A stretch of DNA of 64,000 nt from Geosporobacter subterraneus DSM 17957 (GCF_900142145.1 NZ_FQZV01000014.1:23575-87574), one strand, 5' to 3'. Numbered from the stretch's first letter, positions 25,424 through 34,800 are shown. The notes: a model not told the origin generated them from the sequence alone. Numbers and translations are program-made.

Positions 25424-25464
25424 AAAAAATAGAAAAGACTCCGTTGAAGGAGTTTTTTCTATTT
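25424..25464. terminator. Bidirectional terminator
   Basis: AAAATAGAAAAGACTCC and GGAGTTTTTTCTATTTT arms between converging genes; the right side overlaps the end of the minus-strand ATPase gene. Confidence 0.75.
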
Positions 25465-26196
25465 TCCAATGATCTGTTTTAAAAACCTTTGTGTTCTTTC
25501 ATGCTTTGGCGCACAAAAGATTTCTTCTGGTGAGCCCTGCTCAATGATTGCCCCATGATCCATAAATATTACTCGATCTGCTACATCTCTGGCAAAGCTC
25601 ATTTCATGGGTAACAATGATCATGGTCATGTGTTTTTCTGCCAAACTACGGATAACACTTAGAACCTCTCCGACTAATTCAGGATCTAAGGCGGAAGTCG
25701 GCTCATCGAATAATATGACATGGGGATTTACTGCCATAGCTCTAGCGATACCGATTCGCTGCTGCTGACCGCCAGATAAACGAGACGGATATTGGTCGCG
25801 TTTTTCAAGCAGTCCAACCTGTGTCAATAATGCATCACCAGCTAATTGGGCTTCAGCTTTGGACATTTTCTTCACAGTTATTAAGGCTTCTGTTATGTTC
25901 TCTAAGGCCGTCTTATTTTTGAAAAGATTATAGCTTTGAAATACCATGGCGCTGGCTTTGCGAATGTTACGGATTTCCTGTTTACGGGCTTTTTCTGCAT
26001 CTACTTGAAAACCGTTTATTTCTATGGTTCCTTGATCAGGAGCTTCTAAATAATTAAGGCATCTTAATAGGGTTGATTTACCGGAGCCGGAGGGACCGAT
26101 AATAACGACTACTTCTCCCTGACTTATTTCTAAATCAATTCCCCGTAAAACCGGGTTATTTCCAAAGCTTTTATGCAGATTTTGTATTTTAATCAT
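25459..26196 (-). CDS. Polar amino acid ABC transporter, ATP-binding protein
   Basis: A 245-residue ATPase with Walker [11 protein letters not shown]-loop, signature [15 protein letters not shown] and Walker [14 protein letters not shown]. It closely follows the GlnQ/HisP group that powers import of glutamine, cystine, arginine or similar amino acids. It is last in a three-gene minus-strand operon (binding protein, permease, ATPase), with 11 bases between permease and ATPase genes. The substrate cannot be decided from sequence alone. Confidence 0.92.
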   Translation of the reverse strand: MIKIQNLHKSFGNNPVLRGIDLEISQGEVVVIIGPSGSGKSTLLRCLNYLEAPDQGTIEINGFQVDAEKARKQEIRNIRKASAMVFQSYNLFKNKTALENITEALITVKKMSKAEAQLAGDALLTQVGLLEKRDQYPSRLSGGQQQRIGIARAMAVNPHVILFDEPTSALDPELVGEVLSVIRSLAEKHMTMIIVTHEMSFARDVADRVIFMDHGAIIEQGSPEEIFCAPKHERTQRFLKQIIGK

Positions 26197-26207
26197 AGAA
26201 TCACCCT

Positions 26208-26879
26208 CTAATAGGCTTTATTCAAACGTGTTTCCAGCTTTCCTAAAAAATAACTCATACAGATTGTAATAAGCCAGTAAACCATTAAGACTACTAAATA
26301 GCTTTCAAAAAATTTATAGGTGGCTGCAGCTGACATTTTGGCTTGTGCCAACATTTCCGGTACACCTAAAGTAAAGGCCAGGGAGGAACTCTTCACCAAA
26401 TCAACCAGACTATTGCCCAGAGAAGGAATGGCAACACGGGCTGCTTGGGGAAGGACAATCCTTTTCATGCCTTGCCAGGGAGTCATTCCTACAGATAAGC
26501 ATGCTTCTATTTGTCCTTTGTCTATGGATTGAATGGCTCCTCGTATAGATTCGGCCATATAAGCAGCACTGTGAAGACCTAAGCCGATGAAGGCTGCTGT
26601 ATACGCATTCATTCTGGAAAATTGCGGGATGATTTGAGGTATCCCATAGTAAAGTAGGAATAATTGTACCAGCAAGGGTGTCCCCCTAAAAAAGGATATA
26701 TAAACCCTTGATAAGGGATATAGAAGTCTGATTCTATAGGTTGCAATCAATGCCAGTGTCGTCCCTATGCATAAGGCAATCAATGAAGCAATGAAGGTTA
26801 AACTCAGAGTTACATGGACGTATTGAAAGACTCTTGGAGAGACCTCCAGCATGAATGCTGTATCGATATTCAGATTCAT
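26208..26879 (-). CDS. Polar amino acid ABC transporter, permease
   Basis: A 223-residue HisM/GlnP-type permease with about five membrane segments. It carries the [10 protein letters not shown] region, the family [19 protein letters not shown] segment (a shared hallmark), and the EAA loop [23 protein letters not shown] (partly quoted). It works with the adjacent binding protein and ATPase in the cytoplasmic membrane. It lies 23 bases after the binding-protein gene. Confidence 0.92.
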   Translation of the reverse strand: MNLNIDTAFMLEVSPRVFQYVHVTLSLTFIASLIALCIGTTLALIATYRIRLLYPLSRVYISFFRGTPLLVQLFLLYYGIPQIIPQFSRMNAYTAAFIGLGLHSAAYMAESIRGAIQSIDKGQIEACLSVGMTPWQGMKRIVLPQAARVAIPSLGNSLVDLVKSSSLAFTLGVPEMLAQAKMSAAATYKFFESYLVVLMVYWLITICMSYFLGKLETRLNKAY

Positions 26880-26902
26880 TTTTATTACCTGCCACTCTAG
26901 AT

Positions 26903-27697
26903 TTATTTGCTTGTGATATCTGTGTTAAACCATTTGTTAGAGATTTTTTCTAGAGTACCATCTTGTCTCATTTCAAGGATGGCCTTATCTATTTTCTCAA
27001 TTAAAGCTTTGTTATCATCATTTTTTACAAAAGGAAAAGAATTTTCCAGTGATTTTACAGGATCTCCGCCTAGTTGAAGATCTAATCCGGATTTCTGAAT
27101 ATTGATTATCCCCGCAAGCTTATCGTTCATCACGGCATCGATTCTGCCGATAGCTACATCTTGAAGGGAACCAATAAAATCTTCATAGGTGATTACGTTA
27201 ATTTCATTGTTAACATCATATTCTTTAATAAGCTGTTCATAATTTGATCCTAAACTAACACCTACTTTTTTACCTTTCAGATCCTCCAGAGATTTAATAT
27301 CCTCATTGCCCTTTTTAACAACTAACTGCGCACCAGAGAATACGTAAGGCGTGGGAAATAAATATTTCTCTTTTCGTTGCTCTGTAATGGTAATTTGATT
27401 AGATATGGTATTGATTTTACCTGTATCCAGCATTCCAAACAAACCACTAAATTCTGCAGTTTCAAACTTTACTTCATAGCCAATTCTTTTGCTGATTTCA
27501 TTCCATACATCTATTTCGAATCCATCTAGCTTACCTTCGGAATTCATAAAGGTAAAGGGGGGATAACCTCCAGATGTACCGATCGTAATCGTTGGATTTC
27601 CTACTTTACTACTAGGAATTGATTTACAGCCAACGGCTATAACCAACATCAATAAAGCCAGTGATATCAAAGCTAATGACCTTTTCTTAAATTGCAT
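26903..27697 (-). CDS. Amino acid-binding lipoprotein of ABC transporter
   Basis: A 264-residue family 3 solute-binding protein. It has a lipoprotein signal peptide with lipobox AVGC (Cys24), then TIGTSGGYPPFTFMN and LDGFEIDVWNEISKRIG, which are standard for amino acid receptors of the HisJ/GlnH group, and a C-terminal GTLEKISNKWF. Membrane-anchored on the outside. The start has a strong AGGAGG site. First gene of the operon; the 320-base gap upstream separates it from the copper operon running the other way. Confidence 0.92.
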   Translation of the reverse strand: MQFKKRSLALISLALLMLVIAVGCKSIPSSKVGNPTITIGTSGGYPPFTFMNSEGKLDGFEIDVWNEISKRIGYEVKFETAEFSGLFGMLDTGKINTISNQITITEQRKEKYLFPTPYVFSGAQLVVKKGNEDIKSLEDLKGKKVGVSLGSNYEQLIKEYDVNNEINVITYEDFIGSLQDVAIGRIDAVMNDKLAGIINIQKSGLDLQLGGDPVKSLENSFPFVKNDDNKALIEKIDKAILEMRQDGTLEKISNKWFNTDITSK

Positions 27698-27893
27698 ACT
27701 ATTCTCCTCCTAAATCATAGTAATTTGATATGAATTTATGAAATTATTCTACCATCACAAAATATTTATGTCAACTGGTAACTTTTTTTGGGTAATAGTG
27801 AGGTAGATTACCTATTAGAATTAAGAAAGGAAAAGCAATCATGAGAATTACGAAAAAGGAAAAAATAAAAAAAGAAATTATGAAAAGAATATA

Positions 27894-27922
27894 TTGACAG
27901 GATTGTGAAGAAGGAGTAATAT
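27894..27922 (+). promoter_or_regulatory. Promoter of the copper operon
   Basis: TTGACA at 27894-27899, a 17-base spacer, and TAATAT at 27917-27922. The transcription start falls near 27929, immediately before the CsoR site. Confidence 0.7.
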
Positions 27923-27931
27923 AGAATCAAG

Positions 27932-27948
27932 ATACCCCACGGGGGTAT
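27932..27948. promoter_or_regulatory. CsoR operator
   Basis: ATACCCC-ACG-GGGGTAT is a perfect inverted repeat and matches the known CsoR operator type (TACCC...GGGTA). It begins just after the predicted transcription start of copA-copZ-csoR, so bound CsoR would block transcription until Cu(I) releases it. Confidence 0.8.
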
Positions 27949-28020
27949 GGTATAATCTTTATAATGAATATACACTATATTGCTTAGGACGTCCTTAAGG
28001 GATTTGAAGGAGTGAAAAAG

Positions 28021-30486
28021 ATGAGGAATGAAAATCTAAAGATTCTAGGCATGACCTGTGCCGCATGCGCCAAGGCAGCAGAAAGGGCTGTAGGGAAGCT
28101 GGATGGTGTGGAAAAGGTTAGCGTGAATTATGCAACGGAAAAAATGAATGTAGATTTTGATGCTGAGAAGGTATCAATAGAACAAATTAAAGCGGCTGTT
28201 TCAAAAGCCGGATACGAAGCAGAGGAAGAAAAGGAGACCAAAGAAGTCTCTATGCCTGTGTCCGGGATGACCTGCGCTGCATGCGCCAAGGCTATTGAAA
28301 AGGCAGTCGGAAAACTACAAGGGGTTGAGAGCGTTGCCGTTAATTTTGCTACCGAAAAGGTAAGCGTTAAATATAATCCTAAAGATGTAAGACTGTCCGA
28401 GATCAAGCAAACCATCATAAAGGCGGGCTATACGCCTTTAGAGATAGAGAATAAAAATCGGGTGGATGAAGACAAGGAAAGAAAAGAAAAAGAGATTAAA
28501 ACTCTTTGGATCAAATTTGTCATATCAGCCATATTTACTGTGCCCCTTGTATATATTGCCATGGGACCAATGGTGCCATGGTTAGGCTGGAAGCTGCCAG
28601 CATGGCTGGAGCCCATGCAGTTTCCACTACTATATGGGTTAGTAGAATTGGCATTAACAATTCCCGTAATCATAGCGGGCTACAGGTTCTATACAGTAGG
28701 ATTTAAGGCGATTATCCGTCGAAGCCCCAATATGGATTCCTTGATTGCCATGGGTACTGCTGCAGCGGTCATTTACAGTATTTATTCTATTTATAGAATC
28801 TCGATTTATGATTTCATGTATGTGGATGATTTATATTTTGAAACTGCCGGTGTAATCATTACATTGATTTTGTTGGGGAAATATCTGGAAGCTGTATCGA
28901 AAGGCAGAACCTCTGAAGCAATTAAGAAACTAATGGGATTGGCTCCAAAAACAGCGATAGTAATTCAGGATGATAAAGAAATAGAAATACCGATAGAAGA
29001 AGTGGAAGTAGGGGATATTATACTCGTGAAGCCCGGTGAAAAAATCCCTGTGGATGGAGAGGTCATTGAAGGGCATACAACCATCGATGAATCTATGCTA
29101 ACAGGGGAAAGTATTCCCGTAGACAAAAAAGTAGGAGATAAAGTAATCGGGGCAAGTATCAATAAGCATGGTTCTATTAAGTTCAGAGCTACAAAAGTAG
29201 GCAGCGATACGGCACTAGCTCAGATTATCAAGCTGGTTGAGGATGCACAGGGTTCTAAGGCACCGATTGCTCAGATGGCTGATATTGTATCCGGATACTT
29301 TGTACCGATTGTATTTGTGATTGCCACCCTTTCGGCAGCGATTTGGTATTTTACTGGTCAAGACGCGGTCTTCGCTCTTACAATTTTTATCGCAGTACTG
29401 GTGATTGCCTGCCCTTGCGCCCTTGGCTTAGCCACACCAACTGCCATCATGGTTGGAACGGGAAAAGGTGCTGAGTATGGAGTGCTCATTAAGGGTGGAG
29501 AGGCATTAGAAACAACCCATAAAGTACAGACCATCGTATTTGATAAAACCGGAACCATTACGGAAGGTAGACCTGAAGTTACGGATATTGTCCACACCGA
29601 TGTGATTGACAGGAACAGGCTGCTTCAAATTGCTGCATCTGCCGAGAAAGGGTCTGAGCATCCGTTGGGTGAAGCCATTGTTCGAGGAGCAGAGAAGGAA
29701 AACTTGGAGATGTTGAAACTAGACCGATTCCTAGCCATTCCTGGTCATGGCATAGAGGTAGAAATAGAGGGACAGATAATACTCCTAGGAAATAGAAAGC
29801 TTATGGTAGAAAGAAATATTGAGCTGGCACAACTGGAGGAAGAATCCGATCGATTGGCTTCAGAAGGTAAAACACCCATGTACATGGCTATAGACAGCCA
29901 ATTGGCTGGAATCATTGCAGTAGCAGATATTGTAAAGGAAAGCAGTGCTAAGGCTATTCGAAAGCTTCATGAAATGGGCATTGAAGTAGCCATGATAACC
30001 GGTGATAACAAGAAAACTGCACAGGCAATTGCAAAACAGGTTGGAATCGATAGAGTTTTAGCGGAAGTATTGCCCGGAGATAAAGCAAATGAAGTGAAAA
30101 AGCTGCAGGAAGAAGGAAAGAAAGTAGCCATGGTTGGAGATGGTATCAATGATGCGCCGGCACTGGCACAAGCGGATATAGGAATTGCTATCGGATCTGG
30201 TACAGACGTAGCTATGGAATCTGCAGACATCGTACTCATGAGAAGTGATTTAATGGATGTGCCTACTGCGATCCAGCTCAGCAAGAGTACCCTAAGAAAT
30301 ATCAAGCAAAATCTATTCTGGGCCTTTGCCTATAACGTAGCAGGAATTCCGCTGGCGGCAGGATTGCTATACGCATTCGGTGGACCAAAGTTGAACCCGG
30401 TATTTGCTGCGGCGGCCATGTCACTCAGTTCGGTATCCGTATTAACCAATGCCTTAAGACTCAAAAACTTTAAACCCTATAAATAA
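28021..30486 (+). CDS. copA: Copper-translocating P1B-type ATPase
   Basis: An 821-residue Cu(I) export ATPase. Two N-terminal heavy-metal domains each carry GMTCAAC (the first at C13 and C16, the second near residue 90). The transmembrane CPC motif is at residues 464-466, the phosphorylation site is in DKTGTIT, and HP (SEHPLGEAI) and [16 protein letters not shown] motifs follow. Eight membrane helices are expected. ATG at 28021 is spaced correctly after AAGGAG; the GTG at 28012 overlaps that site. It is the first gene under the CsoR operator and is followed by copZ and csoR. Confidence 0.95.
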   Translation: MRNENLKILGMTCAACAKAAERAVGKLDGVEKVSVNYATEKMNVDFDAEKVSIEQIKAAVSKAGYEAEEEKETKEVSMPVSGMTCAACAKAIEKAVGKLQGVESVAVNFATEKVSVKYNPKDVRLSEIKQTIIKAGYTPLEIENKNRVDEDKERKEKEIKTLWIKFVISAIFTVPLVYIAMGPMVPWLGWKLPAWLEPMQFPLLYGLVELALTIPVIIAGYRFYTVGFKAIIRRSPNMDSLIAMGTAAAVIYSIYSIYRISIYDFMYVDDLYFETAGVIITLILLGKYLEAVSKGRTSEAIKKLMGLAPKTAIVIQDDKEIEIPIEEVEVGDIILVKPGEKIPVDGEVIEGHTTIDESMLTGESIPVDKKVGDKVIGASINKHGSIKFRATKVGSDTALAQIIKLVEDAQGSKAPIAQMADIVSGYFVPIVFVIATLSAAIWYFTGQDAVFALTIFIAVLVIACPCALGLATPTAIMVGTGKGAEYGVLIKGGEALETTHKVQTIVFDKTGTITEGRPEVTDIVHTDVIDRNRLLQIAASAEKGSEHPLGEAIVRGAEKENLEMLKLDRFLAIPGHGIEVEIEGQIILLGNRKLMVERNIELAQLEEESDRLASEGKTPMYMAIDSQLAGIIAVADIVKESSAKAIRKLHEMGIEVAMITGDNKKTAQAIAKQVGIDRVLAEVLPGDKANEVKKLQEEGKKVAMVGDGINDAPALAQADIGIAIGSGTDVAMESADIVLMRSDLMDVPTAIQLSKSTLRNIKQNLFWAFAYNVAGIPLAAGLLYAFGGPKLNPVFAAAAMSLSSVSVLTNALRLKNFKPYK

Positions 30487-30514
30487 AAATATTGATTATG
30501 AGGAGGAAATAAAA

Positions 30515-30730
30515 ATGAAAAAACTAGTATCTATTGAAGGTATGAGCTGCGGTCACTGTGTGAGACACGTAGAGGAAGCGTTAAAGGAATTGGAAGGAGT
30601 AGTAGAAGTAGTAGTAGATCTGAAGGGTAAGAATGCAGTAGTAGAATCGAATCATGAATTATCCGATGAGCAAATCAAAGGAGCTATTGAAGAAGCAGGA
30701 TACGAGGTAGTAGGGATTAAAGGCATCTAA
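30515..30730 (+). CDS. copZ: Copper chaperone
   Basis: A 71-residue single heavy-metal-associated domain with GMSCGHCVRHVEEAL. It carries Cu(I) in the cytoplasm and hands it to CopA. The HxxC spacing (CxxC with His between) is that of CopZ. It has a GAGGAGG site and lies 28 bases after copA, 31 before csoR, so all three are one transcript. Confidence 0.92.
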   Translation: MKKLVSIEGMSCGHCVRHVEEALKELEGVVEVVVDLKGKNAVVESNHELSDEQIKGAIEEAGYEVVGIKGI

Positions 30731-30761
30731 TAAGAAATCTGTTTAGAACGGAGGATGTCCA

Positions 30762-31097
30762 ATGGATGATCTTGATAAGGATATGGAAACAATGGCTTGT
30801 TGTGGAGGAGATGGCCATCACAGATTAGCCAATAGATCGGCTAAAACCAAGCAAGCTTTAGTTTCTCGATTGAATCGTATTGAAGGGCAGGTACGGGGGA
30901 TCAAGGGAATGATTGAGAAGGATGTTTATTGTGATGATGTACTCATCCAAATAGCAGCAGTTCAATCAGCCATGAAATCCGTTAGCAAGCTTTTGCTGGA
31001 AAGTCACATGAAAAGCTGCTTGATCAGCAGAATTCAGGCTGGAGAGAATGAAGTTGTGGATGAGCTATTGTATACCATAGAAAAAATGATGAAATAA
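30762..31097 (+). CDS. csoR: Copper-sensing repressor CsoR
   Basis: A 111-residue CsoR/RcnR-family four-helix repressor. The Cu(I) ligands are present as C57, H82 and C86 (Cys-His-Cys pattern). LNRIEGQVRGIKGMIE is the conserved DNA-binding helix. An additional N-terminal ACCGGDGHH stretch could bind metal too. As last regulatory gene of the operon behind a matching operator at 27932-27948, it most likely represses its own transcription until copper binds. Confidence 0.93.
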   Translation: MDDLDKDMETMACCGGDGHHRLANRSAKTKQALVSRLNRIEGQVRGIKGMIEKDVYCDDVLIQIAAVQSAMKSVSKLLLESHMKSCLISRIQAGENEVVDELLYTIEKMMK

Positions 31098-31132
31098 ACC
31101 TATGTAAAGTCATATAAACTGGAGGAATTAGA

Positions 31133-31810
31133 ATGAAAAGAAAAAAGAGATTATTATTAGCAGCAATTCTTGGTGCAACACTCCTGTTTACTGCATGCCA
31201 GTCAACAGATGTAGTTGGTAAAGTAGCTGTAACCTCCTTCGAAGAGATGTTAAATGCCGCATCGGATAATGTGTCCTTTGATGAGGAAAAAGGAACCTGG
31301 ACATTAGAGTCACCTGCAGGGGATGAATTCAAGTGGAGTAAGGATTTTAGCGCTACGGAAGCTGACAGCATTATTGAATTTGATGCAGCACCCTATATTA
31401 GTGCAGGACTAGATGTAACCAAACTACCGGAAAACTATAGCTATGATCCGTCAACTGGTAGATTATCACTAAACTTTGCTTTAGGGGATGAAAAGTTTAG
31501 TTACAGTGGGGAAGCAAAACCGTTAGATTCCTTTAAAAAGATTGTGGAAGCAAAAAGAAGTCTTATCGGATACCATGAAGCTTTAGATCATTATGGGATT
31601 GCCCTAGGGGATGGCAATATGTTTGAATGGGCCAAGGATATGACAAAGAACGATAAGGATATCGTATTTGTATTAAATCCACAACCATTTATCGATGCTG
31701 GCGTGAATCCTGAACAGGTAGAAGGATGGGTATTTGCAAAGGTAGAGATGATGGAAAATGGGAAAAAGTTTGAAGTGGATAAGTTGCTGAAACCCTTTGA
31801 CTTAAAATAG
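31133..31810 (+). CDS. Lipoprotein of unknown function in the copper operon
   Basis: A 225-residue lipoprotein: positively charged start, hydrophobic stretch, then lipobox FTAC (Cys22). The mature part is acidic and beta-rich, with two similar halves (DEFKWSKDFSATEADSIIEFDAAPYISAGLDV and NMFEWAKDMTKNDKDIVFVLNPQPFIDAGVN, compared by their common pattern FxWxKD...PxxxAGxxx), which points to an internal duplication. I know no named family. It follows csoR by 35 bases with a GGAGG site and precedes a terminator, so it is probably regulated by copper. Confidence 0.65.
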   Translation: MKRKKRLLLAAILGATLLFTACQSTDVVGKVAVTSFEEMLNAASDNVSFDEEKGTWTLESPAGDEFKWSKDFSATEADSIIEFDAAPYISAGLDVTKLPENYSYDPSTGRLSLNFALGDEKFSYSGEAKPLDSFKKIVEAKRSLIGYHEALDHYGIALGDGNMFEWAKDMTKNDKDIVFVLNPQPFIDAGVNPEQVEGWVFAKVEMMENGKKFEVDKLLKPFDLK

Positions 31811-31812
31811 TG

Positions 31813-31834
31813 GCATATGCTACAGGTGTAGTAT
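31813..31834. promoter_or_regulatory. Possible upstream activator site for the sigma-54 promoter at 31.9 kb
   Basis: GCATATGCTACA, then GG and TGTAGTATG, form an inverted repeat about 100 bases before the -24 element. A close match, GSATATSCTACA, occurs twice before the sigma-54 promoter at 33.9 kb. Confidence 0.4.
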
Positions 31835-31898
31835 GAAAAGATACAGTAAGAATGGATTAAGACCTATTCTATAGGAAAAATTACACACCAGAGCTTTG

Positions 31899-31949
31899 TA
31901 AAAAGCCGTGTTCAGAATGAACTTCTATTCTGGCACGGTTTTTGCTTTT
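31899..31949 (+). terminator. Terminator of the copper operon
   Basis: AAAAAGCCGTG..CAGAAT pairs with ATTCTG..CACGGTTTTT, giving a hairpin that runs into T residues. It overlaps a sigma-54-type promoter in the same strand. Confidence 0.6.
31931..31946 (+). promoter_or_regulatory. Sigma-54 promoter, site 1
   Basis: TGGCACGGTTTTTGCT matches the -24/-12 consensus TGGCACGNNNNTTGCW completely; GG at 31932 and GC at 31944 are 12 bases apart as required. The next gene starts at 32015. Confidence 0.6.
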
Positions 31950-32014
31950 ATGATGCTTTTATGATGCGAAAATGTGTATGAAATTGCAAATCAAATAGAA
32001 ATAGGGGTGAGAAT

Positions 32015-33754
32015 ATGGAAAGAAAGATTACACTGTTTATTGACGGCATGACCTGTGGGAGCTGTGAAAAGAGAATAGAGACTGTGCTTGCAGGGGTTGA
32101 GGGAATTAATCATGTAATGGCTTCCTTTCAACGGGGGAAGGTGGAAATCTCTATTGAAAGCGACAGAATTTCTAAGAAGAGCATCGTAGAAATAATTGAA
32201 AGATTGGGATACGCAGTATTGGAAAAACCAAAGAATTCTATGAAGGGTATTATGCCTCTACTGATTCTTTTATTTGGAGGTTTTTATATCATACAAAATA
32301 CAATCGGCTTCAACTTCATCCCGCAGGTATCAGAAGGCATGAGCTACAGCTTGATTTTTCTGGTAGGTCTTTTAACTTCTGTGCACTGTATTGCAATGTG
32401 CGGCGGAATTGCATTGTCTCAAAGCGTCAACACAAGGGAAGACAAGGGGAAATTTATGCCATCATTTCTATACAATGCTGGAAGAGTAGCATCCTATACG
32501 ATTATTGGGGGAATTGTAGGGGGATTAGGTGCTGTAATTACTCCATCAGGACAGTTTAAAGGGACTATAGCAATTGGAGCTGGCATATTCATGATTTTAC
32601 TGGGACTCAAAATGCTGAACATCCTTCAATTACCTAATCTTTTAGGATTTAGAATCCCAGGACTTAAACCCGGAAAAATCAGCACATCCAATCCTATGAG
32701 GCCCTTTATCGTTGGACTTTTTAATGGTTTTATGCCCTGTGGACCCCTGCAGACCATGCAGTTGTATGCACTGGGAACAGGAAGTATTACAAAGGGTGCA
32801 CTGTCTATGTTCTTTTTCAGCCTAGGTACAGTACCATTGCTTTACTCTTTCGGCGCCATTACTTCCATGATCAGTGGTAGATTAAGCAGAAACATGATGA
32901 AAATTAGTGCAGCTTTGGTGATGGTGCTAGGCATCGTAATGCTCAACCGTGGACTGGCATTGTCCGGTGTTGCAATGGATTTTGGATTAGCAAAAAACCT
33001 TCAAAGTGAAACAAAACAGGTTGTAATGGAAGATGGCAAGCAGATAATAAATATGGCAGTCACCAGTAGGGGATATATACCGGATGCGCAATTTGTCCAG
33101 GTAGGTGTTCCCGTGAAAATTAAGCTGGATGTACAGAGCATTAATGGGTGTAACAATCCTATCGTCATTCCAGAATACGGAGTCCAAGCGGACTTGACCT
33201 CGGCAGATCCGGTGCTGGAATTTATGCCCACAAAGGAAGGGACAATCCGAATCAGCTGTTGGATGGGGATGATTACTACGAGAATTACAGCAGTGAAGAA
33301 TCTCGATGCCATTGAAAACAGCAATTCAGGAAAGATTGATTCTCCTGATGAAAGTGGGAAGATATTGACAATTGTGGAGAATAAGGCTGCTGCGGCTAAA
33401 ATCGAAGGGAATGCACAGATCGTTGAAATGAACGTAGACAGTTCATCCTATAGTCCGAATATCCTTGTAGTACAAAAAGGAATTCCAACCCGCTGGGTGA
33501 TTAATGTGGAGGAGATCGACTGGTTCAACAGCATTGTAACCATACCCGATGCCGGATTTACACAACCATTAAGAAAAGGAGAAAATGAAATCAAATTTAC
33601 TCCCCAAAATTCTGGTGAACTCATCTTTACATCTGGTGTAGAGGAATTTGTAGGTAAAATTGTGATTGTCAATGATTTAAATGCCGCAGATTTGAAGAAA
33701 TTAGAAGATACAATCATTGAGATACCTGATGGTGCAGGTGCCAGCTGCCATTAG
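32015..33754 (+). CDS. HMA - TauE/UreH-like membrane - cupredoxin fusion protein
   Basis: A 579-residue protein with four parts. Residues 1-70 are a heavy-metal domain (GMTCGSC). Residues 75-320 are a six- or seven-helix membrane unit of the sulfite exporter TauE/UreH-like type (COG2836), with TSVHCIAMCGGIA and GFMPCGPLQ motifs. Residues 330-430 are a cupredoxin-like domain with NGCNNPIVIP and ISCWMGM, and residues 465-560 a second such domain without clear ligands. It probably moves or delivers copper across the membrane. It lies after the CsoR operon and has a sigma-54-type promoter of its own. The C-terminus ends ASCH. Confidence 0.82.
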   Translation: MERKITLFIDGMTCGSCEKRIETVLAGVEGINHVMASFQRGKVEISIESDRISKKSIVEIIERLGYAVLEKPKNSMKGIMPLLILLFGGFYIIQNTIGFNFIPQVSEGMSYSLIFLVGLLTSVHCIAMCGGIALSQSVNTREDKGKFMPSFLYNAGRVASYTIIGGIVGGLGAVITPSGQFKGTIAIGAGIFMILLGLKMLNILQLPNLLGFRIPGLKPGKISTSNPMRPFIVGLFNGFMPCGPLQTMQLYALGTGSITKGALSMFFFSLGTVPLLYSFGAITSMISGRLSRNMMKISAALVMVLGIVMLNRGLALSGVAMDFGLAKNLQSETKQVVMEDGKQIINMAVTSRGYIPDAQFVQVGVPVKIKLDVQSINGCNNPIVIPEYGVQADLTSADPVLEFMPTKEGTIRISCWMGMITTRITAVKNLDAIENSNSGKIDSPDESGKILTIVENKAAAAKIEGNAQIVEMNVDSSSYSPNILVVQKGIPTRWVINVEEIDWFNSIVTIPDAGFTQPLRKGENEIKFTPQNSGELIFTSGVEEFVGKIVIVNDLNAADLKKLEDTIIEIPDGAGASCH

Positions 33755-33775
33755 AAACCTAATTAAGTTTATCCA

Positions 33776-33810
33776 TATGTAGGATATCCTTTGGGATGTG
33801 TAGGATATGC
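33776..33810. promoter_or_regulatory. Tandem 14-base repeats, possible activator sites
   Basis: Two copies of TRTGTAGGATATSC (33776-33789 and 33797-33810) with 12 of 14 bases equal and exactly 21 bases (two helical turns) between them, 55 to 90 bases before a sigma-54-type promoter. Confidence 0.45.
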
Positions 33811-33864
33811 CGCAATAGAATGAGAATAGGGCATTGAAGGGCCAGATAAATTGAGAAAAGTTTT

Positions 33865-33881
33865 TTGGCATAACTGTTGCA
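33865..33881 (+). promoter_or_regulatory. Sigma-54 promoter, site 2
   Basis: TTGGCATAACTGTTGCA: GG at 33867 and GC at 33879, matching TTGGCAYNNNNNTTGCA. It precedes the lgt-like remnant and the small membrane protein gene at 34470. Confidence 0.6.
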
Positions 33882-33910
33882 TTGTAATGGTATCGAAAGG
33901 GGGAGACCGG

Positions 33911-34453
33911 TTGAAACCGATATCCAGCATTGGACACTTTACGATTTATCTCTTTGGGATCACCATTATGCTGGGCATGGCAGCAGGTTTGTGGGTGATG
34001 ATACGGGAAGCGAAAAGAAAGGGCTTAGAACAGCAGAGCATGCTGGATCTGGCGGTATATACCATATTTGCCGCTATAGCAGGAGCAAGATTATATTATA
34101 TTGCCCTGTTTAATATAGAGCATTATCTAAGCAATCCTGTGGAAATACTGATGATTCAACAAGGCGGTTTATCTATACAAGGAGCTCTAATCACGGGAGC
34201 ATTGTTTGGCTGCTGGTATACCAAGAAAAAGAAAATTCCATTCTGGAAGGCGGCCGATACCTTTGCCCGGGGATTATACTAGGACAGGCAGTCGGAAGAA
34301 TTGGCTGGGAAGATTATAAAAACAAAGCATGAAAATCTACAAATGAATGAGTCAAATGACACAGTAATTGTAGGAAATAGTGAATATATGCTTATGACAG
34401 CAATTGCCGGCATAGGTTTATGGTTTTACTACTTTATTCATGGAACACTATAA
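33911..34453 (+). pseudogene. Broken prolipoprotein diacylglyceryl transferase-like gene
   Basis: The TTG at 33911 after GGGGGAGA opens a frame with Lgt marks (LGMAAGLWVMIREAKRKGL, AGARLYYIALF, NPVEILMIQQGGLSIQG), but a stop comes at 34282. Adding one base near 34275 restores the continuation GQAVGRIGWEDYKNKA, which then stops again; the catalytic GRIGC-N-G region is not intact. A third fragment near 34382-34453 codes for a last membrane helix. So the gene has a one-base deletion and an internal loss. It is most likely inactive. Full Lgt attaches the diacylglycerol to lipoprotein cysteines. Confidence 0.7.
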
Positions 34454-34469
34454 TAAGGGGGAATAAATA

Positions 34470-34751
34470 ATGGAAAAGATTCATGAAAAAAAGCAAAGCT
34501 GTCACGAAAGCGTTAAAGGTGGACACAAGATGGGACTGAAGCATGGCTTAATGATGATTCTTTGCTGCATGCTGCCAATCCTAGTAATTGCAGCAGTACC
34601 TTTTTTAGGTCTAGGAGGAGGGCGATTGGCTTCCTATGCGTTCTTACTTTGTCCGTTAATGCATATAGGCATGATGTTTATGATGAGAAAATCAGGCCAT
34701 GGCTCCTGTCATGGGGGAAACCGGGAAGAATATAAGGCAGATCAGGAATAG
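34470..34751 (+). CDS. Small membrane protein with His/Met-rich ends
   Basis: A 93-residue protein with a polar N-terminal segment holding Cys and His (KKQSCHESVKGGHKMG), two membrane helices, and a C-terminal LCPLMHIGMMFMMRKSGHGSCHGG. The last part resembles DUF2933-type small proteins often coded near copper genes. Met, His and Cys suggest metal binding in the membrane; this is inference. The gene has an AAGGGGGAAT site and lies under the second sigma-54-type promoter, 600 bases upstream. Confidence 0.6.
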   Translation: MEKIHEKKQSCHESVKGGHKMGLKHGLMMILCCMLPILVIAAVPFLGLGGGRLASYAFLLCPLMHIGMMFMMRKSGHGSCHGGNREEYKADQE

Positions 34752-34770
34752 TAGATTCGCATAAGCACCT

Positions 34771-34800
34771 TAAGAGCACCCTTTTGCAGGGTGCTTTTAT
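34771..34800 (+). terminator. Terminator
   Basis: GAGCACCC TTTTGCA GGGTGCTTTTATT hairpin with T-run after the small membrane protein gene. Confidence 0.8.
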
